Shown here in pieces: positions 56,024 through 64,000 of a stretch of DNA of 64,000 nucleotides. The position numbers and the translations under genes are program-made. Source of the DNA: Mya arenaria (Eukaryota > Mollusca > Bivalvia > Myida > Myidae); the NCBI RefSeq assembly GCF_026914265.1, contig NC_069127.1:18549045-18613044 (forward strand), in the 5' to 3' direction. Each line of letters begins with the position of its first letter. Position 1 is the first letter of the stretch. The notes under the pieces are model-generated. The model saw only the letters and a list, made by a program, of their open reading frames with translations, was not told where the DNA came from and searched no databases.

Positions 56024-57173
56024 AACCCTCCCGAATTTAGAGAAGGTCACAGGCACAGATGCCTATTTACTGAAATGAACAGTTTTTGAGAAGTGTTTTA
56101 CAAAACAAGCCCTGAATGATGTTCTGGTACTTCATGGTGTACTGTAGTTCTCATGGCTGGCACACATAGGTTTATGAGATTTCAGTTGGACTTATTCAAA
56201 CATGATCAAGAAGTTGTTACAAAAAACAAAAACACAGATAAAGTGAACGTGTAACATTGGACAAACAATATAAAAATAGTGACCCCTACAGGGCAGGAGG
56301 CCTCCCGATGGGGGATTACTTTTACAACCTTTTACAAAGGTGTAGTATCACAAAGACACGGGCATACAAAGAAAATTGTAGGAAGAAATTGTGGTTATAC
56401 AAGTGAGCAACCAGTTGCTGGGTTTGTACACAGATTGCATGTTTCGAACATGAAATGCCTTTTTTTAGAAAACAAGAAATGTATCAAATTTTAAAAATCA
56501 TAATAAGGTAATACGTCCTACACCTTGTCATCATGGTGCAGTTATAAATATGAAATTTCATGCTTTAAGTCACTCTGTGATCATTCTTAAAATAGCAGCC
56601 TGCTGTGGTCTTCTCCAAGCATAGACTATTAACTTGTATCTAAACATGGTACATGTAGCTGCTCCGGATCTAGTTGCATAATGTCCAAATCACTGTGAAA
56701 TTCACCTCCATGGAAAACAATGTTACAGCTTAATACATCGTCCAACAGATCAACCGTGGTATTCAATATGCAAAAAAGTCTTCTGGTCATACATCCTTGA
56801 CTTCATTCACAGTATAGGTGTATTATTTAGTCCAAACAATCTGATTACCTACAGCTTTGATACAATTAAGATCAATATCAACAAGACCCATCAGGAGAGG
56901 ATTTGATGCCATTTGTCAAAACCACATGACCATGACATACCAAAATGATCTTCATATTTGAAACAGAAATTTACGTAAAAACATAACAAAGTCCTTCACA
57001 ACTGCTGGCATGGATGCCCAAAGACAAGCACTTTATCCATGAGGGCACTGCGATAACAATTCAAACATTTCTTCTACAAACGTGATTCCGTTGCGTGCCA
57101 GTAATTTTCCACACAAGTTCTGTTCCAATGCGCACGGGAAAGTGAGTTGTTTCCATAGCAAATTTTTTAAATG
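56024..57173. other. Probable 3' untranslated region of the kinase gene
   Basis: It lies directly downstream (minus strand) of the ETAV stop. No other gene was recognised, and no convincing polyadenylation signal was located. Confidence 0.4.
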
Positions 57174-57226
57174 TCATACTGCAGTCTCCTGGTCCTCAGA
57201 TACGACCATCTGGAAATGTTCCTGAC
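57174..57226 (-). CDS. DGKZ: DGK last exon, PDZ ligand ETAV
   Basis: The acceptor TTTCAG precedes a 53-bp coding part giving [16 protein letters not shown] and a TGA stop. It joins in phase 1 to the GTAGGC donor after AAYLK in the previous exon. Confidence 0.9.
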
Positions 57227-60200
57227 CTGAAATCATTATACACATGTAGTCTATACACAAGTTAGTATATACACATTCATTTTACTTGACAGCAGCCCTG
57301 TTTGGTCTTGTACCCACTTCATCCTGGGTGAGAGGACAGGCAATAACACTCTTCAAACTCATGATTCATGATGAATACTCTAACCTAGAGGTATTTATGC
57401 CAAATGAGTACATATTAATGTCATACATATGAACATAGTTTACAGTGGCATTATTTCAACCTAGGGAATATATTTACAATACGCTGTTTTGGAATTTTTA
57501 TCAGATAACCAAACAGAAGATCGTTTTGTCACAGATTTGAATGTTCGAGTGCTATGTAGTCTCATTCCCTTGGTATACACATCAGTTTAACAGTTAACAT
57601 TAAGCCAAGAAATAAAGCCTACTCTTTAAGTAAGCAGCTAGGTCCCTGTCATCTGCCCGGAGTGCCTGCATGCGTGGGGTGTTCCCCTGGTTGTCACGGC
57701 GACTCAGACATGCCTTTGCCTCCACCAGGATACAGCAGATTGTCCGCCGCTGGTACCAGGCTGCCTTGTGAAGCGCTGTCTGGCCCCTGGAACAAACAGA
57801 GAACCATTAGTGGATCTCATTTAAGTGTCAGAAATGAAAAGTATGGTTTGTGAATGTAAACTCATTTACTAAGCTGATGGAGTTTTAATCCCAGAATTAT
57901 TAAAATCAAGTCATAACATAATTTTCAAATACATTTTTTAGTTACATTAAGCACAGTATAATATTCCAAAAGGATAACAATCAAAATGATCAATTATAAA
58001 TAATGCAGACTAAAATATTCTTTAATGTCTAAAAGTATGATATTATAAATTGTTTAATATTATTGAATGATTCTATTTATGGTATATCTGTCTGACTTTA
58101 AAATAGCAGTCTTAAAAATATGTGAAAGTGCGTCACTCCTTACTTTTCATAGTCGACCATATCCAGGATCACAGGTGGCGCTGAAACAGAGAATGAGAGG
58201 AGACCTTTATACAGTTCTCATTATACACAATTTACAAGTATTGTTATCTCATGTAACAAATTATACAACACATGATAGTTTGTAAAAAATACAATTCATT
58301 GTCAATTTAATACTTCCTATGGAAACCAAACTTATCAATTCATCTATATGATATTTTTCAAGTGAGGTTCATTTTCATTTATTTTTTATTGCATATTCAT
58401 CTCACATACCAAGCTGTTTGTATGGAAATTTCCTTTAAATTGCTTTTTTTTTAACTTTTCTTTGAGTAATACATCATGTAATTAAAAACCTCTGTATTTA
58501 TATAGGCCAATTTCTTTCAAGACGTTTATACAAAAAGCTCTGAGAAAGAAGTGTTCAGTTTTATGATAGAATTACATTGAAGGAGCCCAGGAGAGTTGTG
58601 TCACAAGATTCATCAGACTCCCACCAAGACAAGGGTTGTTGAGATGGTACTATATCATCCAGGTTCACTGACCGCCCAAACAATTACATTTACATACAAA
58701 ATATATAACTCAGCAGTTCTAAGGAAGATTCTGAGGAGAGGTTGACTTTTCAACTCATAGGGGAATTCAGGCATCCCTTATTTATACAGATTACAGCCAA
58801 CAGTTACATTAACTGGGGAATATTCAACTTTGATGTCCCAGATGAGCCTCTAAGAACCATGTGGTCGAGATTGGAAATTGTATCCCGAACTGGCCTCAGC
58901 CATGACAACAATTGTCAATTCATGTAAATTCATACCATTCTTGATGAGGTACTTGACAATTTCCTTGTGTCCGAAGCGTGCAGCATGGTGGAGGGCGGTC
59001 ATCCCATACTGGTCAGTACACAGAAGGTCACACCGACCAGTCTCATGTAGCTCCATCAACTGAAACCAAATATGCAAAAATGAATGGATATCACCCACCA
59101 GTCAGTTGAAGACATGACGTTAATGATATGCCATATTCTTGCCATATTCTTGCCATGTTACTAGGAGATGAAGCATTAATAATACTTGTACAGAAAATAC
59201 ATGTAAGAAAGTGGGTCAAAAGGTCAGAGTCAAGGTCATATAATGATAGCATTGATTTTGTTTTCAAACAGTATACATGGTCCAAATTTCATTGCTGTTG
59301 CTTCAAAAATAAGAAAGTAGGTCAAAAGGGGAGGGGCCAGTTTTGACCCTTAGGGGCAATAATTTAAGACACTTGATAGAGGATCACTGTATGAAGATAC
59401 ATACAAAATATCAAGGGTCTAGGCCAAGTAGTTTCAGACATGAACATTTGCAAAGATATCCGTACATTACTCTAAAGGAAATTTGTGAACTCCAGGGTGT
59501 GGCCAATTTTGTCCCCAGAGACATAATTTGAACAAATTTGGTAGAGGACCACTGGACAGTGAAACACATCAAATATCTAAGCTCTAGGCCTCATGGTTTT
59601 TGTCCAGAAGCTTTTCCTTTCAGTTGCCATGGCAAACAGAGTTCTGCATGAAATTCATTTCTTTGAACAATTTGAAAGGGCGCCATCCATGGATCATCTC
59701 AGTGAAGTTAAATTACTTAAATATTGAATAATCACATAATGACACACAAATAATTGCTAAAACTTAAAAGTTTATCTCTGTTTGGAAAAAATGAATATGT
59801 ATTCAAACCTTTCTGAGATCTCCTCGTTTGGAAGCATCTATCATCACTGAAAGACAAAATATAACAATGAAGGCTTTGAACACAACCCACACTTCAGCCC
59901 ACAAAACCGCTAATCAGCCGGTATTGAATACATTGCTTAACCGTTTTAACGTTCAGCAAGCTTTAAAGCTCGGCCTACACATCCTTTTAAGTGTTACCAT
60001 ATAAGGATGTGTACTCTTCCTTTCTGTAATAGTTTCTCCCTTTCAATACAACGGCATTGTTAACATTCATTCAAAAGTTATGGATTTTGTGTTCATTTTA
60101 TGCTCTTGAAATCAAAATAATATATTAACAAAAGTTTGTTTTCTTAAACAGTGCTCTACTTTTTTGATAAACATGCGCAAATGATTTTCTTTGTGGTATA

Positions 60201-63200
60201 ATTGTTAAATAAACATTAAAAAATCCAAGTACAAAATAACAATAAACAGGAAAAATTAATAAACACAACTGGTCTGTATTGTTGTTATTTGAATGCTTCT
60301 GCTGTATTGTTTGTTATTTGAAGGTAGTTAGAGAAGATAAGCTTAGAGTATTAGCTAAGATTTACTGCTGTTGTACCATATTTTTGATAATTTAGCCCCA
60401 GATCACAAATTGGTTTTGAATATATAAGCAATAGATTATCAGCGACAACTAATTTAAATGATTAATTATCCACAATACACCATCATCCTATCATCACTAT
60501 GAACATCGATCTATACAAGATTTTTTTTTAAATCTCAAATATCTTCTACTGTTGCTTACTTTTGTCGGTTGTTGAGAGTGGCTTGGGTTTCTCGCCCGTG
60601 GTTGTGAAGTGGAAGGGTTTGGTTGGTGTGTTTGTAGGGTTGGATGGGGAACCAGGCTCCGAACTGTAAAAAAGAAATATCACCATGGTAACATCCCAAG
60701 TTTAAGCATATATTCCATACTCATATCTTAGACAATTTCTAAGATAATACACAATATCAAAATGAACGCCAACGAGGGTAACTTCATCACCAGTTCTACA
60801 GCAATACTTAAAACTTTTCTTTCTTTTTTTCTCAGTTGACCAAGAGCACACCTCTATATATTTATATATTTTTGTCACAGTAAATATAATTTTCTACATT
60901 TGTACACAGTTAATGTGTAAATATATAATCTTTAGCCAACAACTCTTCTTGCTTCAACGACTAGAACAAGGTTTTGGTGTTTTGGGTTTTATTATTTCAT
61001 CACATCATGGAATATGGAATTATAGCTCACTATAATTGTAGCTCAGACTGACACAATGAAGAAACAAAACTAAACATAAAAAAGGCTGTCTACTGGGATT
61101 GTTCCCATAGTTTTCAATGTTTTATTTGACTTTTTTTACTATTTTTTTATTAATGGCAACACTCAAATAAACTAATAGAATTTAACACTGAAATTTCCAG
61201 GAAGATTTTCTTCAATCTGGCATTCCCCTAATACAAAAAGATTGCTTGGTATTAAAGCAGATTACAAAATAACCCAGTTTTAACAACACTGTTACATAAC
61301 TTCTAGTTTTGAGTCAATGCTTCCAGCAAGATTTGACCTCATTTATAAAATGAACAGCTGAGGCTAGATGAGGCTTCTTCCAAGCTTAAAATAATTAGCC
61401 TTATTCTTGGTGACAAATTGACAACATATTGTCATCGTAATTTCACTTTAAACCATGTTAGACCAGAAGTGTTCATGCATTATTAACAAGCTTTGAAAGG
61501 CTACACAGAATTCTGACAAAAAAACATGCTTTACTGGGTGCAGAAACTAAAATTTAAGAATTAATCTGTAAAAAGAATTCTTTAACTTTCCAGGTAGACA
61601 GATTAAGAGATTAGATGTGACATGGGTGACATTTTCTTGCTGTAGATGATTAAACAATACCGGGGCTAATGAACACACGGGTAGCAAAAGCATGACTGCT
61701 GATTTCGTAATTCAGCCCAAGAAATTGTTGTTTTTTAATATGAACCAAATTTGTCTTACGCATGCTTCACTTAATTCACACCATTTATCATATTGACAAT
61801 TTTTCTGTACCTTAAACCTTACTTTATTCTATTATAAGTTACTATTTTAAGATCTGTAAGATCCACTGGCCCTGCCCAATTTTTCAAGAGGATTGGTAGG
61901 TCAAGCTTAAACTTAAAGGAAGCAAAGTCATTCTGAGGGTACTTTCATTGTGGACACAAGATACCTTCTTTATGGGCAAATGTCACACTCGGGGGTACTT
62001 CCATTATAGGCAAATGTCACACCCAGGGTACTTTCATTATGGACAAATGTCACATGCAGGGTACTTTCATTATAGACAAATGTCACACACAGGGTACTTT
62101 CATTATGGGCAAATGTCATACCAGGGGTACTTTCATTATAGACAAATGTCACACACAGTGTACTTTCATTATGAGCAAATATCACATTCATAAAACTTCC
62201 ATTATGGACACAGATGACAAAGGTGTGGCTCAAACCAGGAATCAGACTGGAGCATGACTATTGAATTAACTTTTGTAACAAACACGTGTAAAAAAATAGT
62301 ATAAACTAAATAGGGTTAAATAGTATTAGTGTTCACCTGTTAGCACCAAGCTTGTTGTTATACAGGGAGAGGGTGAAATGGTTATATAGGGAAAAAGAGT
62401 TATACTGTATACTGTTGTGTGCACCTGTTGTTAGAACCTGGCTGGTTCGGAGGCGAGAGAAGGTTCTCTGCACTCTCTGGCCGCACCAGGCGCTGCGCCT
62501 CAAATCTACAATGGATGGTGCATCCAGCTATAAATAATGTGAAACTATGTGTGCTTGCAACAAAAAATTCTACTTGACTTGTTATATGTAGGCACTGATA
62601 ATTGTTAATGAGACAGACAATAATTGTTTAGACAAGAATTTAGAGAAAAGGCAGATACTGATGTTCCTTAAACCCGAATAAGAATGATGTGAGTCATTCT
62701 ATAATGAAATTAAAACTAGAACTATGACTGTGCATTTCTTCCCCAGATTTAACAGAATTTCACAGAAAGTAATGAATATCAAACCATGCGCCAAGTGACA
62801 TTAATGACTGCCAGACCTTCCGCCATACCTTGGTGACTTAGGTGGTGTTACGGGCATCGAAAACGTGAAGACCAGCTCGCTGTCTTTCGATGACGTAAAG
62901 TTGTTCTCCTTCATCACTGCACTGTTCTTATCCAACTGACCTTCAATGTTATTGTTTGTGTGACCTTTCAAGGTCATCTCAGGGTCAAGGATGAACAAAT
63001 CCTCGGATGATATGTCTGTGATGTAGTGAAGGTTTTCCTGAGACCGGTCAATACGGAAAAATCTCTCTGCTGTTGTAGCTGTAAATTGGAGATTCATGTA
63101 AAAGATTCAATGTAGATAGGGCAAAATTATAGGTTTTACTAACCAAAGGTTAACACTTACTGGAGAATGGTATATATCTCGAGTTCAATTAAAACTAAAT

Positions 63201-63440
63201 ATTGATTATTTTTACAGTTATCTTTTTGGAATTTCATCCCACAACATACAATTTAGCAGTGAGGTTTTCTTTACTTTTTACTTTAAGATGCATTATTTTT
63301 TTTATTTGCTTAAAAGTGTAAAATTCACCAGAACATATTCTGAGGACGTCAAATGTGTTCTACTTACAATCAAGGTAGCACCATTTCTTCGACAACGGTG
63401 AATAGTTAGACTCTACATTCTCTGACGAACGCATCATGTC
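57174..63440 (-). CDS. DGKZ: Type IV diacylglycerol kinase (zeta/iota class), 3' part
   Basis: Nine minus-strand exons: 63440-63368, 63078-62829, 62505-62425, 60663-60560, 59846-59809, 59059-58936, 58180-58144, 57786-57623 and 57226-57174. They join in frame to 307 C-terminal residues. WCYLD, split across two exons, then [15 protein letters not shown] and LFILDPEM match the post-catalytic region of DGK zeta. A linker rich in S, P, T and N follows. Ankyrin repeats come next: [32 protein letters not shown] and [20 protein letters not shown]. The end, [11 protein letters not shown], is a PDZ ligand nearly identical to that of DGK zeta. The family phosphorylates diacylglycerol to phosphatidic acid and damps lipid signalling; the ankyrin and PDZ parts dock it to partners. 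The C1 and catalytic domains lie beyond the right edge. An invertebrate gene may equal both DGKZ and DGKI. Confidence 0.92.
57623..57786 (-). CDS. DGKZ: DGK penultimate exon, last ankyrin repeat
   Basis: It encodes [20 protein letters not shown] through DLAAYLK. If the GTAGGC donor is not used, the frame runs on for SRLYFLA and stops at 57600-57602, which would remove the PDZ ligand. Confidence 0.9.
58936..59059 (-). CDS. DGKZ: DGK ankyrin-repeat exon
   Basis: It encodes [13 protein letters not shown] and then a canonical ankyrin helix pair ([20 protein letters not shown]). It enters in phase 0 and leaves in phase 1. Confidence 0.92.
59190..59660. repeat. Dispersed-repeat fragments in a DGK intron
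   Basis: The motifs AAAGTAGGTCAAAAG, GAGGATCACTGTATGAAGAT and GAGGACCACTGGACAGTGAA recur in diverged form, together with CAAATATCTAAGCTCTAGGC. This looks like an old tandem-dispersed repeat of unknown family. Confidence 0.5.
61935..62215. repeat. 33-bp minisatellite, eight copies, in a DGK intron
   Basis: The unit is GGGTACTTTCATTATAGACA plus AATGTCACACACA. Since 33 is divisible by three, short frames are open on both strands. It lies in the intron between the exons at 62425-62505 and 60560-60663. Confidence 0.92.
62829..63078 (-). CDS. DGKZ: DGK exon with the FFRIDRSQE motif
   Basis: It encodes [20 protein letters not shown], then LFILDPEM, then a divergent polar linker ending TPPKSPR. It enters in phase 1 and leaves in phase 2. 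Confidence 0.92.
63368..63440 (-). CDS. DGKZ: DGK exon ending in WCYLD
   Basis: It encodes [20 protein letters not shown] and then CYLD, matching the conserved K-W-C-[FY]-L-D of DGK zeta. The GTAAGT donor is strong. It is the most upstream exon of this gene within the window. Confidence 0.88.
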
Positions 63441-63940
63441 CTGCAAGATGAAAAAATAAATAGCTTGTCAGCAATTCTAACTCAGTTTCTATATTTGTGA
63501 AATATCTATGTCTCTGTGTCCCCACTGGGGGAAATGAAACTGTATCACTGCCTGTCTGTTATCTAGATTATAGAGTTATATTTTCATATGGCAATAATCC
63601 TGTCCCTTGAACCCCACAAGAGCAGTTATCTTTCTGAAGAATTGTTCCCATGTTTATTCACGTTTATTGTCAGAGAAAATGTATGAAAGCAGCACACAAA
63701 GCAATGAATACATTTAAAAAATGATTGTTTTCCACATTTATGATCACTCAAGATGATTGATCTGAATCAGTTTAGGCCTGTGGTGGGTAAATATATCATT
63801 GAAATGCATTAACCTAAATACATAAGTAGACTGTATGGAAACATGCTTGCAACCATGTTTCCCAAAAGTTTGGTTTCGTATTGCATCCCCGTTCAAGTAC
63901 CGACCATTCAATTACATAACATACCATGACTTATAATGTG
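63441..63940. other. DGK intron running off the right side
   Basis: No further exon was recognised. Confidence 0.6.
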
Positions 63941-64000
63941 CTATCCTAATTACAGTGCAAAGTGAGTTATCCCAATTACAGTGCAAAGTGAGTTATCCCA
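63941..64000. repeat. Start of a 26-bp tandem repeat at the window edge
   Basis: TTATCCCAATTACAGTGCAA plus AGTGAG is present two and a third times up to the last base, so the array probably continues outside the window. Confidence 0.75.

Noticed and set aside
57600-57622. Taking the SRLYFLA ending as the main C-terminus of the kinase
   Set aside because: A downstream exon joins in phase and restores the conserved ETAV ending, so this is at most an alternative ending.
58878-59063. Plus-strand frame over the ankyrin exon
   Set aside because: Antisense shadow of the minus-strand ankyrin exon, which has correct splice sites and family residues.

Overview
This is a eukaryotic, AT-rich, intron-rich and very repeat-rich window. 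Its gene content and repeat style fit a mollusc, most likely a bivalve. The signs are compact conserved exons separated by introns full of short foldback elements, a tRNA-type SINE with a core like that of bivalve SINEs, and long minisatellites. Species cannot be fixed from the sequence alone. No bacterial-type operon, CRISPR array or intact autonomous virus-like element was seen.

Layout. 1-18.5 kb is gene-poor and dominated by tandem arrays: a 21-bp array (about 1.0-2.7 kb), a 14-bp array (9.25-10.16 kb), a 64-bp array (11.3-13.7 kb) and a homogeneous 65-bp satellite (14.0-18.5 kb). Between them lie one isolated EGF-like exon on the minus strand (4.1 kb) and a decayed LINE reverse transcriptase (5.7-7.4 kb). 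18.5-29 kb holds dispersed elements and a five-exon plus-strand gene (20.5-22.7 kb). Its exons join in frame to a 283-residue type I membrane protein with a small four-cysteine ectodomain that I do not recognise.

29.1-48.1 kb holds a head-to-head pair. Ribosomal protein eL42 (RPL36A) is on the minus strand, five exons and 106 residues. A cytosolic acetyl-CoA acetyltransferase (ACAT2-like) is on the plus strand, nine exons and 394 residues. Their start codons are only 128 bp apart, so they probably share a bidirectional promoter. The thiolase introns carry a 1.94-kb inverted-repeat element with two 695-bp arms. They also carry a minisatellite of 37 tandem copies of the intron 7/exon 8 boundary, each with its own 3' splice site.

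48-57 kb is intergenic, with three more minisatellites and several short inverted-repeat elements (TTAA-, TA- and GGCC-ended). 57.2-63.4 kb holds the 3' part of a minus-strand type IV diacylglycerol kinase (zeta/iota class): nine exons covering the post-catalytic region, the ankyrin repeats and a C-terminal ETAV PDZ ligand. Its catalytic part lies beyond the right edge.

The genes are not a pathway cluster. The pair at 34 kb is linked by its promoter and the rest are neighbours. All exon models were built by hand from splice sites, reading-frame phase and remembered family sequences; no alignment was run.
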